A stretch of DNA of 64,000 nt. Source: Lutimaribacter saemankumensis. GTDB taxonomy: Bacteria > Pseudomonadota > Alphaproteobacteria > Rhodobacterales > Rhodobacteraceae. The DNA is taken from NCBI RefSeq assembly GCF_900100005.1, contig NZ_FNEB01000002.1:62001-126000 (forward strand), read 5' to 3'. The notes under the pieces are model-generated. The model did no database searches, was not told the DNA's origin, and was given only the letters and a program-made list of their open reading frames with translations. Positions 8,414 through 18,257 of this stretch are shown one piece after another. The first letter of the stretch is position 1, and each line of letters begins with the position of its first letter. The translations under genes and the position numbers were made by a program.

Positions 8414-10000
8414 TCAGACGGCGTATGCTAGCCCGTCCGAACGTGGATCGTTCGCGGCCTCGAAATGGCCGCCGGGATGATGCACGACAGCGCCGGCATG
8501 GCCCATCAGGCTGGAAAAGGCGGGCGTCAGCTCGACCTCGTGCCCGGCCGCCTTCAACGCCGCGATCAGCGCGGGGTCGAAATTTTCCTCGAGCTTCAGG
8601 CTGGTCGTATCGTCGCCCCATGTCTTGCCAAGCAGCCAGCGCGGCGCGGTCACCGCCTGCTGCAGCGGCATCCCGAACTGGGCATAGCGCGAAAAGACTG
8701 CCGCCTGCGTCTGCGGCTGGCCTTCGCCGCCCATCGTGCCATAGGACATCACGCGCCCGTCGTTCAGCACAGCAAGCGCGGGGTTCAGCGTGTGGAACGG
8801 CCTGCGCCCCGGTGCCAACTGGTTCGGCCCCGGCGCCAGCGAAAAGCCCGCGCCGCGATTCTGGAACACCACGCCCGTTTCCGGGCAGGTCAGCCCGCTG
8901 CCGAACTCCCAAAAGACGCTCTGGATAAAGCTGACGACGGTGCCGTCGGCATCCGCCGCGCCCATCCAGATCGTGTCGCCATCCTTGGCCTCGTGCGGCC
9001 AGGGCAGCGCGTGCACCGGATCGACGGCCGCCGCCATCGCATCGAGCCGCGCATCGTCAAGAAAGCTTTGCGCCGCGGCCCGCATCGCGCCCGGATCGCC
9101 AAGCTCGGCATTGCGCAGGATAAACGCCTGCTTGGTCGACTCGACCAGCCCGTGGATATGCGCAAAGCCTTCGCCGTCGGTGATCCCCAGGCGGTCGAAG
9201 ACGCCAAGTATGGCCAGCGACGCCATGCCCTGCGTTGGCGGACCGAGATTGTAGAGCGTCCCCAGCGAGGTGGTGATGGTCAGCGGCTCCTGCCTTGCCG
9301 CGGCGTAGTTCTGGAAATCCGAAAGCCGCAGCGGGCTGCCCTGCTGTTCTAGAAACCGCGCATGGCTGCGCGCGATGTCACCGCGGTAATAGGCATCGGT
9401 GCCTTCGCGCGCGATGGTGTCCAGCGTTTCGCCCAGCGCGGCCTGCACCAGCCTTGTGCCCGGTTCCGGGACCTTGCCGTCGACAAGGTAGATGTCGCCG
9501 AACCCGGTCACGTCGCGCAGACCGTCGATTTTCTCGGCGGTCGTGACGGACTGGTTGCGCGTCACCGCGACCCCGTTCCGCGCCAGATCGATGGCCGGCG
9601 CAAGCAGATCGGCCAGCGGGATACGGCGTTTTTCATCGACAAGCGCCAGCGCTTCCTGCCAGCCGCCGACCGAGCCCGGCACCGTCAACGCCGCCAGCGG
9701 TCCACGCGCGGGAATGGCCGCACCGTGCCCTTGTTCGGCGTACCAGTCCGGCGTTGCCAGTCCGGCGGCAAACCCGCACGCGGAAATCGCGACCGGGCGC
9801 TGCCCCTTGCGATGGATCAGCCAGAACCCATCGCCTCCAATCCCGTTCATGTGCGGATAGACAACGGCGATGGCGGCTGCCGCCGCAACCATCGCCTCGA
9901 TCGAGGAGCCGCCCGCATCCAGAACATCGGCCCCGATTTTCGACGCAACGCGATGCGGCGCCGTAAAGGCGCCGCGCAAACCAAGCGCAGTTTCTATCAT
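8414..10000 (-). CDS. Gamma-glutamyltranspeptidase-family Ntn-hydrolase, HpxW (oxamate amidohydrolase)-like
   Basis: 528 aa, ATG at 10000 with GAGGGAG upstream. The fold is gamma-glutamyltranspeptidase: a large subunit with the VYPHMNGIGGDGFWLI block, then a self-cleavage site. By alignment of TIWMGAAD with TTHYSVVD of Escherichia coli GGT, the nucleophile is Thr343. There is no signal peptide, so the enzyme is cytoplasmic, unlike true periplasmic GGT. Length and the VYPHMN/GGDGFW block resemble Klebsiella HpxW, which hydrolyses oxamate to oxalate and ammonia in purine breakdown. It is the first gene of an operon with an oxalyl-CoA synthetase-like ligase 35 bp downstream. The substrate call is inference; a generic amide or gamma-glutamyl hydrolase is the alternative. 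Confidence 0.8.
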   Translation of the reverse strand: MIETALGLRGAFTAPHRVASKIGADVLDAGGSSIEAMVAAAAAIAVVYPHMNGIGGDGFWLIHRKGQRPVAISACGFAAGLATPDWYAEQGHGAAIPARGPLAALTVPGSVGGWQEALALVDEKRRIPLADLLAPAIDLARNGVAVTRNQSVTTAEKIDGLRDVTGFGDIYLVDGKVPEPGTRLVQAALGETLDTIAREGTDAYYRGDIARSHARFLEQQGSPLRLSDFQNYAAARQEPLTITTSLGTLYNLGPPTQGMASLAILGVFDRLGITDGEGFAHIHGLVESTKQAFILRNAELGDPGAMRAAAQSFLDDARLDAMAAAVDPVHALPWPHEAKDGDTIWMGAADADGTVVSFIQSVFWEFGSGLTCPETGVVFQNRGAGFSLAPGPNQLAPGRRPFHTLNPALAVLNDGRVMSYGTMGGEGQPQTQAAVFSRYAQFGMPLQQAVTAPRWLLGKTWGDDTTSLKLEENFDPALIAALKAAGHEVELTPAFSSLMGHAGAVVHHPGGHFEAANDPRSDGLAYAV

Positions 10001-10184
10001 GTTGCTCCCTCTTCACGACCGGCTTTCGCACGGCCGTCCCCGTCCTCCTGAGTTGATGCCAGAATGACTGTTTTGGACGGATTTACAAGATCGGGTCCGA
10101 GAAACTGCCAGGCGCGCAAGTGACGCACCAGGACGCCAGTTTGCGCATGGCGTGTGTGCTGCAAAGGCACTGTAAGAATGGAAA

Positions 10185-10274
10185 TGGCGGAGACGATGGG
10201 ATTCGAACCCACGAGACGGTTTCCCGTCTACTCCCTTAGCAGGGGAGCGCCTTCGACCACTCGGCCACGTCTCC
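10185..10274 (-). tRNA. tRNA-Ser (anticodon GCU)
   Basis: On the minus strand the acceptor arms GGAGACG and CGTCTCC pair, the discriminator is G and CCA is encoded. The anticodon stem CTCCC/GGGAG encloses CTGCTAA with anticodon GCT. A long variable arm (TAGACGGGAAACCGTCT region) marks a class II serine tRNA, and the T-loop reads GGTTCGAATCC. It lies upstream of, and in the same direction as, the HpxW-like operon. Confidence 0.97.
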
Positions 10275-10400
10275 GCCGACGGGTTTATCCATCGTGTCCG
10301 GCAGGGACAAGCGGAAAATCGGAAAATTGCGATCCATCATTCGCGTGCGCCCCTGCCTGTGTCCGGGCGTCGCCGCGCAGGGGGACGGTTGATTTGCCGA

Positions 10401-10428
10401 TTGCCATGGACAGCGACAACACTATACC
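10401..10428 (+). promoter_or_regulatory. Candidate sigma-70 promoter for yjbH-yjbF
   Basis: TTGCCA (10401-10406) and TATACC (10423-10428) are separated by 16 bp. Transcription would begin near 10435, about 35 nt before the chosen yjbH start at 10469. This argues against the alternative in-frame ATG at 10406, which lies inside the promoter. Confidence 0.4.
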
Positions 10429-10468
10429 GTTTAAGTTGTGCAATCAATTATCACGCAACCTTGACAGA

Positions 10469-12652
10469 ATGCACCCTCAAGAAACCTCCGCTCCCTGCAT
10501 CGGGCAGAATATCGTACGAAATGCCCGCCTTACCGCGTTGTCGGCCATTGCGGCCTGTCTGCCCGGCACGCTTGTGGCGCAGCAGGCTGGTGGGTTGGCA
10601 GGCTACGGGCTTTTCGGCACGCCGTCGCTGATCGAAATGCCAACAGCCGACAGCGCCCCGGATGCGGAACTGGCGACCAGCCTCGGGTATTTCGCGGGAA
10701 CGGCGCGCACAACGCTCAGCTTTCAGATCACCCCACGGCTGAGCGGCAGCTTTCGCTACACGGCGGTCAACGGGTTGAAGGTGCCGGGCTACAACGTCGA
10801 CCACGCGCTTGTTCCCTTGCGCCCTCTGCCCTCGGGTGTGAATCCCGACACCTACTATGACCGAAGCTTCGACCTGCGCTTTCGCCTGATCGACGAAACG
10901 CTGCGCCGCCCCGCGGTCGCCATTGGTTTGCGGGATTTCATCGGCACCGGGCTTTACGGCGGCGAATATGTCGTCGCGACCAAGTCGCTGACCCCACGGC
11001 TGCGCTTGACTGCGGGCCTCGGATGGGGCCGGCTAGGCAGCCACAACGCCATCGGTCGAACGGGCAACCGCCCGGATGACGTGATCGGACAAGGCGGCGT
11101 GCCGACCTATGACCGGTGGTTTCGCGGCGATGTCGCGCCGTTTGGCGGGATCGCCTGGCAGGCCACCGACAGCCTGACCCTGAAGGCCGAGTACTCTTCG
11201 GATGCCTATGCACAGGAAGTGGCCAGCGGGATTTTCCAGCGCAGGTCGTCCTGGAACCTTGGCGCCGACTACCGGATTTCGGACAACCTGCAAGTCTCGG
11301 TCTATTCGCTCTATGGCGGAGAGATCGGGGCCTCTTTGACCTTTTTCAGCAATCTGCGACAAGCGGCTGTTCCCGGCGGGGCCGAGCCCGCGCCACTGCC
11401 CGTCAGAGTCCGCGGCGCGGGCGAGCGCGGGGATCTTGGATGGAGGTTCGTCCCCGAGGCATCGGACAATATCAAGGCGCGGCTGAAGACGGCATTACGC
11501 AAGGAGGGGCTGGAATACGAAGGTCTTGCGCTTGACCCGACGCGCGCGACGCTAAGGCTGCGCAACACCCGATACCTCAACGAACCGCAGGCGCTGGGGC
11601 GCGCGGCGCGCGTGATGTCCCGCATCCTGCCCGGGTCGGTCGAAACTCTGCGCCTCGTGCCGATGGTGAACGGAATGGAGGCGTCGGTCGTGACCTTCCG
11701 GCGTAGCGATATCGAAGCGTTGGAAAACGCGCCGGCCTCTGCATTGCTTGCCCGCACGGAATTCGCTGACGGCTACGGCCTGTCGCCCCCGCCCGAAGAC
11801 GGGCTTTACCCGCAGTTTTCCTGGTCGCTGCGTCCCTTCCTGTCACTGTCGGTCTTCGATCCCGACAACCCGGTGCGGGCCGACGGGGGGCTCAGGCTTT
11901 CGGGGCGCTACCGCCTGGCTCCGAATATCGAAATCTCAGGGGCGCTGTCCAAGACGATTGCCGGAAACCTCGATGGCGTGATCCGGGACATCCCGTCGGA
12001 TCTGCCGCGCGTGCGCACCGACTATGCCGAATATTCGCGCCAGGGCGACCCGGCGCTCGAACACCTGACGTTCAGCGCCTTTGCCCGGCCGGCGCCCGAC
12101 CTCTATGGCCGGGTCAGCCTCGGCTATCTCGAAAAGATGTATGCAGGGGTGTCGGGCGAGCTGCTATGGAAACCCGTCGACAGCGCCCTGGCCTTGGGGG
12201 TCGAGCTGAACTATGCCCGGCAGCGCGACTTTGATCAGCGGTTCGGCCTGCGCGATTATGACAGCATCACCGGCCATGTTTCGGCATATTACGATTTCGG
12301 CAACGGGTTCCACGGCCAGGTCGATATTGGCCGCTACCTTGCGGGCGATTACGGCGCGACGCTGACGCTGGACCGCGAATTCGCGAACGGCTGGCGGGTC
12401 GGGGCCTATGCGACATTCACTGACGTGCCATTCGACGATTTCGGCGAAGGCTCTTTTGACAAGGGCCTGCGGCTGACCATCCCGATGCAGTCGCTGTTGG
12501 GCAAGCCCACACGCAGGACCAACACCGTCACGATCCAGTCACTCACACGCGACGGCGGCGCGCGGCTGAATGTCAACGACCGGCTTTACGGGCGGTTGCG
12601 CGATTACCACGAACCGGAGCTGACAAAGAAATGGGGGCGGGTCTGGCGATGA
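10469..12652 (+). CDS. yjbH: YjbH/GfcD-like outer-membrane protein for polysaccharide secretion
   Basis: 727 aa from the ATG at 10469. The frame stays open back to 10154, but that part crosses the tRNA gene and cannot be coding. The N-terminus has a signal peptide (about LTALSAIAACLPGTLVAQQ). The mature start, GYGLFGTPSLIEMPTADSAPDAEL, is the hallmark of the YjbH family, whose members are predicted outer-membrane beta-barrels. Many alternating Tyr/aromatic strands occur toward the C-terminus (for example YYDFGNGFHGQVDIGRYLAGDYG). In Escherichia coli YjbEFGH and GfcABCD take part in exopolysaccharide or group 4 capsule production. The stop overlaps the yjbF-like start by 4 bp. Confidence 0.85.
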   Translation: MHPQETSAPCIGQNIVRNARLTALSAIAACLPGTLVAQQAGGLAGYGLFGTPSLIEMPTADSAPDAELATSLGYFAGTARTTLSFQITPRLSGSFRYTAVNGLKVPGYNVDHALVPLRPLPSGVNPDTYYDRSFDLRFRLIDETLRRPAVAIGLRDFIGTGLYGGEYVVATKSLTPRLRLTAGLGWGRLGSHNAIGRTGNRPDDVIGQGGVPTYDRWFRGDVAPFGGIAWQATDSLTLKAEYSSDAYAQEVASGIFQRRSSWNLGADYRISDNLQVSVYSLYGGEIGASLTFFSNLRQAAVPGGAEPAPLPVRVRGAGERGDLGWRFVPEASDNIKARLKTALRKEGLEYEGLALDPTRATLRLRNTRYLNEPQALGRAARVMSRILPGSVETLRLVPMVNGMEASVVTFRRSDIEALENAPASALLARTEFADGYGLSPPPEDGLYPQFSWSLRPFLSLSVFDPDNPVRADGGLRLSGRYRLAPNIEISGALSKTIAGNLDGVIRDIPSDLPRVRTDYAEYSRQGDPALEHLTFSAFARPAPDLYGRVSLGYLEKMYAGVSGELLWKPVDSALALGVELNYARQRDFDQRFGLRDYDSITGHVSAYYDFGNGFHGQVDIGRYLAGDYGATLTLDREFANGWRVGAYATFTDVPFDDFGEGSFDKGLRLTIPMQSLLGKPTRRTNTVTIQSLTRDGGARLNVNDRLYGRLRDYHEPELTKKWGRVWR

Positions 12653-13317
12653 CGGGTTTTGTGCGGTCACTCGGCGCCCTTGCGGTCACCCTTTCCCTGG
12701 CGGGTTGCGGCAGCGGGCCGGAAACCGGTGCGAATCCGGTTGCCGCCATCAAGGCGATGATCGCGCGTCCCACGCCGCAGCCGCCGCCCACCGGGGCCGA
12801 CATCGACCGCGTTCTTGCGGCCACCACGGGGCCTTTGATCCTTGTCACGCGCGGCGACGGGCACGGCTGGGCCACAATGCTTCGGATCGAGAGGAACGGC
12901 GCCTATGACACCTACGGCACCGCCGACCGCCGCACCCTGACCATGCGCAACGGGATCGTGACCGCGACACGGGGGCTTGGCGGTGACCTGATGTCGTCCG
13001 ATATCTCGGGCACAGAGGCCCTGATCCTGTCGCGCCGCACAGGCGATGCGCCGCGCATCATGCGCTTCCTGGACGGAGAGGACCGGACGCAGACGATCCG
13101 TTTCGACTGCAAAGTCAGCCTGGGCCGGACGCAATCAATTGAACCGGACACCGCCAAATCGAACCTGCAGCTTGTCACCGAAAGCTGCGCCAACGGCGCG
13201 CTTCGCTTTGCCAACACCTACCTTGTGGACAGGCAAGGCAGGCTTGTCCGGTCCAGGCAATGGATCGGCGCGCAAAACGCTCACCTGCGGATCGAGATGC
13301 TGCGGAGCGCCGAATGA
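12649..13317 (+). CDS. yjbF: YjbF/GfcB-family lipoprotein
   Basis: 222 aa from the ATG at 12649, which forms an ATGA overlap with the yjbH stop; an earlier ATG at 12631 is less likely. The N-terminus is a lipoprotein signal with lipobox LSLAGC. The body (LRIERNGAYDTYGTADRRTLTMRNGIVTATRGLGGDLMSS) matches the YjbF family, and the C-terminal AHLRIEMLR is also typical. It should be a periplasm-facing lipoprotein acting with YjbH in polysaccharide secretion. A yjbG-type gene is absent between them. The last bases of the gene overlap the terminator of the convergent small gene. Confidence 0.85.
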   Translation: MTGFVRSLGALAVTLSLAGCGSGPETGANPVAAIKAMIARPTPQPPPTGADIDRVLAATTGPLILVTRGDGHGWATMLRIERNGAYDTYGTADRRTLTMRNGIVTATRGLGGDLMSSDISGTEALILSRRTGDAPRIMRFLDGEDRTQTIRFDCKVSLGRTQSIEPDTAKSNLQLVTESCANGALRFANTYLVDRQGRLVRSRQWIGAQNAHLRIEMLRSAE

Positions 13318-13346
13318 AAAAGGCGCGGCGATAGGGGCCGCGCCTT
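13316..13346 (-). terminator. Rho-independent terminator of the small YjbE-like gene
   Basis: A perfect 10-bp stem (AAGGCGCGGC paired with GCCGCGCCTT), 7-nt loop and a trailing T run on the minus strand. It lies 23 bp after the small gene's stop and abuts the yjbF stop. Confidence 0.8.
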
Positions 13347-13368
13347 GAACCTGCGGTACTGGACGCGT

Positions 13369-13566
13369 TCAGGAATCGCCAGAGGCCGCCACGGCGACAA
13401 CTGCGATCACCGCAACAGCGGCCGCGATGCCCCCGGCACCGGCCAGACCGGCGGCGCTGCCCTGGGTCGACACGAACGGGTCGTCCGAGGTCTTTTGATC
13501 GGCCATGGCCGGTGCGGCCGTGGCCAGCGCAAGCGCGGCGAGTGCCGCCATCGTGAACTTGTTCAT
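13369..13566 (-). CDS. Small exported Ala/Gly-rich protein, YjbE/GfcA-like
   Basis: 65 aa starting MNKFTMAALAAL at 13566, with GGAGAC upstream. It has a clear Sec signal (cleavage after PAMA) and a short polar stretch (DQKTSDDPFVSTQ). A very hydrophobic Ala/Val/Gly tail follows, ending ASGDS. This resembles YjbE and GfcA, small exported proteins at the head of the E. coli yjbEFGH and gfcABCD operons. Here the gene instead converges on yjbH-yjbF and has its own terminator. A TTAACCAT half-site lies 104 bp upstream. The family assignment rests on architecture and neighbourhood, since such short low-complexity proteins align poorly. Confidence 0.65.
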   Translation of the reverse strand: MNKFTMAALAALALATAAPAMADQKTSDDPFVSTQGSAAGLAGAGGIAAAVAVIAVVAVAASGDS

Positions 13567-13669
13567 ACTGATCTGTCTCCACCATTCAGGATACGGGGCG
13601 CGCAAGGCGCCGATACAAAGGACTGTCAGCAAGGCTGACTTGCCCTGAATATCACCGACGGAGGGGAAA

Positions 13670-13677
13670 ATGGTTAA
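13670..13677 (-). promoter_or_regulatory. CtrA-like half-site TTAACCAT
   Basis: On the minus strand the context is GCGTTAACCATTTT, 104 bp upstream of the YjbE-like start. TTAACCAT is the alphaproteobacterial CtrA half-site. The same GCGTTAACCATT context recurs upstream of comM at 56761. A second TTAA at 7-bp spacing is absent here. Confidence 0.4.
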
Positions 13678-13726
13678 CGCAGACGAGATTCTGAACCGAG
13701 GGTGAACGCGTCCGCGCGACCAGGCG

Positions 13727-13763
13727 AAAAAAGCCGCGCGGTTTTGGTTCGAAACCGCGCGGT
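13727..13763 (-). terminator. Terminator of ychF built from paired ACCGCGCGGT palindromes
   Basis: Two CCGCGCGG palindromes lie 21 bp apart (centres 13737.5 and 13758.5). They pair as a hairpin with a CGAACC loop, followed on the minus strand by CTTTTTTC. It is 11 bp after the ychF stop. The same paired element recurs three times at 47836-48023. Confidence 0.85.
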
Positions 13764-13773
13764 CCGGTGCTGC

Positions 13774-14871
<1,098 letters not shown>

Positions 14872-15016
14872 TGCGGCCTCCGTGATCCAGTGTTGCCGCG
14901 CTTCTAGTGCGGGCGGGCAACGGGTGCAAGGCGGCTTGGCACGCGGCGCCGTGGGGCATTGATTTTCCCGCGCGCACACGGCACATGGGGCCGGACCAGA
15001 TACAAGGACACGGCCC

Positions 15017-15808
15017 ATGACCCGGATCGACGACAAATTCGCACAGCTGCGCGCCGACGGCAAAAAGGCCTTCGTGGCCTACATCATGGGCGGCGACCCT
15101 GATTACGACCGCTCGCTTGCGGTGATGAAGGGGCTGCCGGGCGCGGGCGTGGACGTGATCGAGCTGGGCATGCCCTTTACCGATCCGATGGCCGACGGCC
15201 CGACGATCCAGCTGGCCGGGCAGCGCGCGCTCGAAGGTGGGCAGACCCTGCAAAAGACGTTGGACATGGTGTCCGAGTTCCGCAAGGACGACCCGGATAC
15301 CCCCATCGTGATGATGGGCTATTACAACCCCATCTATTCACGCGGGGTCGACAAGTTCCTGGTCGATGCGAAAGAGGCCGGCGTCGATGGCCTGATCGTC
15401 GTCGACCTGCCGCCCGAAGAGGACGAAGAGCTGTGCATTCCCGCCTCCAAGGCCGGGATCAACTTCATCCGCCTTGCCACGCCCACGACCGATGACAAGC
15501 GCCTGCCCAAGGTGCTGCAGAACACCAGCGGTTTCGTCTACTATGTGTCGATCACCGGAATCACCGGCGCGGCCGAGGCGCAAGCCGCCGATGTCGGGCC
15601 CGAAGTGGCGCGGATCAAGTCGCAGACAGACCTGCCCGTAGTGGTCGGGTTCGGCATCAAATCACCCGATGCCGCGCAGGCAATCTCGGGCGTGGCCGAC
15701 GGATGCGTCGTGGGATCGGCAATTGTCAGCGAAATCGCCAGCGGCAAGCCGGTCGAACAGGTGCTCGATTTCGTGCGCGGCCTGGCGGATGGCGCGCACC
15801 GCGCCTGA
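15017..15808 (+). CDS. trpA: Tryptophan synthase alpha subunit
   Basis: 263 aa, the normal length. It cleaves indole-3-glycerol phosphate to indole and glyceraldehyde 3-phosphate. The catalytic pair is visible: Glu49 in [11 protein letters not shown] and Asp60 in MADGPTIQ. The phosphate-binding glycine loops ([27 protein letters not shown]) are intact. The gene stands without trpB or other trp genes next to it, so the pathway is split. It is divergent from ychF and converges on an MFS gene 9 bp away. Confidence 0.97.
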   Translation: MTRIDDKFAQLRADGKKAFVAYIMGGDPDYDRSLAVMKGLPGAGVDVIELGMPFTDPMADGPTIQLAGQRALEGGQTLQKTLDMVSEFRKDDPDTPIVMMGYYNPIYSRGVDKFLVDAKEAGVDGLIVVDLPPEEDEELCIPASKAGINFIRLATPTTDDKRLPKVLQNTSGFVYYVSITGITGAAEAQAADVGPEVARIKSQTDLPVVVGFGIKSPDAAQAISGVADGCVVGSAIVSEIASGKPVEQVLDFVRGLADGAHRA

Positions 15809-15817
15809 GTTTCCACG

Positions 15818-17065
15818 CTACTGGTTGGCTTCGGCCTGCTCGGATGCCCAGACCCCTGCCGCCTCGACCGTGACAGGCGATGCGGTGGGCAGAACGCCGA
15901 CATAGCTTTCGGTTTCATCCACCGGTATCGGCGCCCTCTGGGTCATCCGGTAAAGCGCATAAAGCGCCATGGCGGCAAATGTCACAGCCAGCACCAGCCA
16001 GAAGGCGAACGGGCCCAGTTGCTGCATCGCCCAACCCGTGATCATCGGCCCGGCGATCGCCCCCAACCCGAAGGTAAAGACAAGGCCGCCGGATGCGGCG
16101 GGCATGTCCTCGGACGACAGGAAGTCGTTCGTGTAGGCCAGAAGCAGCGCATAAAGCGGTGTGGTGACCCCACCGGCAAAAAACGCCGCAGCCATCAGCG
16201 CCCAAAGCCCGCCGCCAAAGGCCCATCCCAACAGACAGGACGTCGCGCCGATGGTCGACGCGCCGAAGATCAGTTGCCGCCTGTCGACACGATCCGACAG
16301 CCAGCCGATCGGGTATTGCATCAGCAAAGCCCCGGCAAACAGCATCGCCACGAACAGCGCAATCTGGGACGCGGTCATGCCGATCTGGGTGCCGAAAACA
16401 GCGCCCATGCCGGATTGCGTGGCATAGACGCTGCCCAGCAGGAAAATCCCCAACGTGCCCAGCGGCGAGCTGATGAAAAGCCGATGCAGCGGCATCGGGC
16501 GGGCCACCTCGACCACCGGGGCCGGAGTGACCGACAGCAGGATGGGCGCAAATGACACCGACACAAGGATCGACGCGCCGATGAACAGCACCGAAGTCCC
16601 GGCATCGCCCAGCGTCAACAGCCCCTGCGCACCGATGATGCCCAGCGTCTGCGCGATCATGTAGGCCGACAGAACCTTGCCGCGCGTTTCGTTTGTTGCG
16701 GCGTTGTTCAGCCAGCTTTCCGCCGCAACATAGATGCCTGACATGCAAAAGCCGACAAGCACGCGCAGCAGCGTCCAGGCCCACGGCTCGGCCAGCAGCG
16801 TAAAGGCGATCAGCGCGGCCGACATGAAACTGCCCAGCGCGGCGAACACGCGCACATGGCCGACCCTCTGGATCAGCACCGGGGTCAGGCGCGCACCCGA
16901 AAGGAAGCCGGCGAAATAGCCCGATGTCACGATGGCCAGTTCAGTCGCGGAAAATCCCTCGATCCCGCCGCGCAGACCGATCAGCGTAAAATGCATGCCG
17001 TTGCCCAGCATGATCAGCACAATGCCCAGCAGCAGGGCCCAGACACTGGACAAGACCGCGATCAT
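15818..17065 (-). CDS. MFS transporter, YcaD/UMF2-like
   Basis: 415 aa from the ATG at 17065 (MIAVLSSVWALLLGIVLIMLGNGMHF), discarding 33 upstream in-frame codons without a ribosome binding site. Twelve hydrophobic segments are discernible. Family-like features include GNGMHFTLIGLRGGIEGFS in TM1, the AAESWLNNAATNETRGKVLSAYMIAQTLG loop of the YcaD group, and GWLSDRVDRRQL between TM6 and TM8. The substrate is unknown. It is a single gene, convergent with trpA, with 205 bp of intergenic DNA upstream before argC. Confidence 0.85.
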   Translation of the reverse strand: MIAVLSSVWALLLGIVLIMLGNGMHFTLIGLRGGIEGFSATELAIVTSGYFAGFLSGARLTPVLIQRVGHVRVFAALGSFMSAALIAFTLLAEPWAWTLLRVLVGFCMSGIYVAAESWLNNAATNETRGKVLSAYMIAQTLGIIGAQGLLTLGDAGTSVLFIGASILVSVSFAPILLSVTPAPVVEVARPMPLHRLFISSPLGTLGIFLLGSVYATQSGMGAVFGTQIGMTASQIALFVAMLFAGALLMQYPIGWLSDRVDRRQLIFGASTIGATSCLLGWAFGGGLWALMAAAFFAGGVTTPLYALLLAYTNDFLSSEDMPAASGGLVFTFGLGAIAGPMITGWAMQQLGPFAFWLVLAVTFAAMALYALYRMTQRAPIPVDETESYVGVLPTASPVTVEAAGVWASEQAEANQ

Positions 17066-17270
17066 CGGTGCCTCCCGGTTCGTTTGCGCGTCGTGGCGTG
17101 ACATGTCCGCATTGGCACGTCGCGTGGTCGGGCGTTCGATCCGCAACGCCCAACTGACGCGCATTTACGACAAACGGGAGGTGTTGGGGCCTCGTGATAC
17201 TGTTGGTCGCAGGCCGATTCAGAAGTGTCTGGCAACAGCCCCGGGACTCATGCGGCGAAGCGCGCGCGGA

Positions 17271-18194
17271 TCACCCGGTCAGGCCTGCGCCCTCTTCGGC
17301 GCCCAACATGATGTTGAGGTTCTGAACCGCCGCACCCGAGGCCCCCTTGCCGAGGTTGTCGAGCGTCGCCAGCAACACCACGCGGTCGCCTTCGGCGCTG
17401 GGGAACACCGTCAATTCCATCCGGTTTGTCCCGTTCAGGCGCTGCGGGTCGACACGCGGGCCGATGGCGTCGGGCGCCACCACCTGCACGAACCGCTGCC
17501 CGGCATAATGCGCCTTCAGGCACTGTTCCAGATCACCGGCCGTCTGCCCGGCGGGCAGGTGCATGGGTATCTGCACGATCATGCCCTGCGCGTATTTGCC
17601 GACGGAAGGCACAAAGATCGGCGTCCGTTTCAGGCCCGCGCTGCGCATGATCTCGGGGATATGCTTGTGCTTGTGTTCCAGACCATAAACGAAATGATCG
17701 GGTGCGCTGCCATCCTCGAATTCGGCGATCAGCGCCTTGCCGCCGCCGGTGTAGCCGGAAACGGCATTGATCGTGACGGGCGCGTCCACCGCCAGCAACC
17801 CGGCCGAAATCAGCGGAGCAAGCAGCGCGATCGAGCCGGTGGAATAGCAGCCCGGATTTGTCACGTATTGCGCCTGCGCGATCCGGTCACGCTGACCCGC
17901 GTCCAGTTCGACAAACCCGAAAGCCCAGTCGGGATTGACGCGATGCGCGGTCGAGGCGTCGATGATCCGCGTGCCGTGCGGGCGGGCGATCTCGACCGCC
18001 TCGCGCGCAGCGTCGTCGGGCAGGCAAAGGATGGCGACATCGGCCTGCGCAAAGGCTTCGGCCCGTGCCCCGGCGTCCTTGCGCAAATCGTGCGGCACCT
18101 GCACCAGCGTGATGTCATCGCGCGCGATCAGGCGCTCGCGGATCTGTAGACCCGTCGTTCCTGCCTCGCCATCGATGAACACGCTCCACGCCAT
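17271..18194 (-). CDS. argC: N-acetyl-gamma-glutamyl-phosphate reductase, type 2
   Basis: 307 aa, the length of the short (type 2) ArgC found in alphaproteobacteria. It makes N-acetylglutamate semialdehyde with NADPH in arginine synthesis. The nucleotide loop is [13 protein letters not shown], and the catalytic Cys116 sits in [10 protein letters not shown]. The SGYTGGGKA block and [13 protein letters not shown] with conserved histidines are present. It stands alone, as argC often does. Confidence 0.96.
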   Translation of the reverse strand: MAWSVFIDGEAGTTGLQIRERLIARDDITLVQVPHDLRKDAGARAEAFAQADVAILCLPDDAAREAVEIARPHGTRIIDASTAHRVNPDWAFGFVELDAGQRDRIAQAQYVTNPGCYSTGSIALLAPLISAGLLAVDAPVTINAVSGYTGGGKALIAEFEDGSAPDHFVYGLEHKHKHIPEIMRSAGLKRTPIFVPSVGKYAQGMIVQIPMHLPAGQTAGDLEQCLKAHYAGQRFVQVVAPDAIGPRVDPQRLNGTNRMELTVFPSAEGDRVVLLATLDNLGKGASGAAVQNLNIMLGAEEGAGLTG

Positions 18195-18257
18195 TGCGGC
18201 CTCCTGTCGCTGAAAACTGCGACTGCCTTACGCGCAGATGCGCGCCCGCGCAAGAGA

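Noticed and set aside
8379-8912. Possible extra N-terminal domain on the acyl-CoA synthetase
   Set aside because: The open frame is an antiparallel-codon shadow inside the HpxW-like gene, low in recognisable motifs, and the family start MSRTV is at 8378.
10154-10468. N-terminal extension of the yjbH reading frame
   Set aside because: It runs through the tRNA-Ser gene on the other strand and the likely promoter. The signal peptide fits the ATG at 10469.
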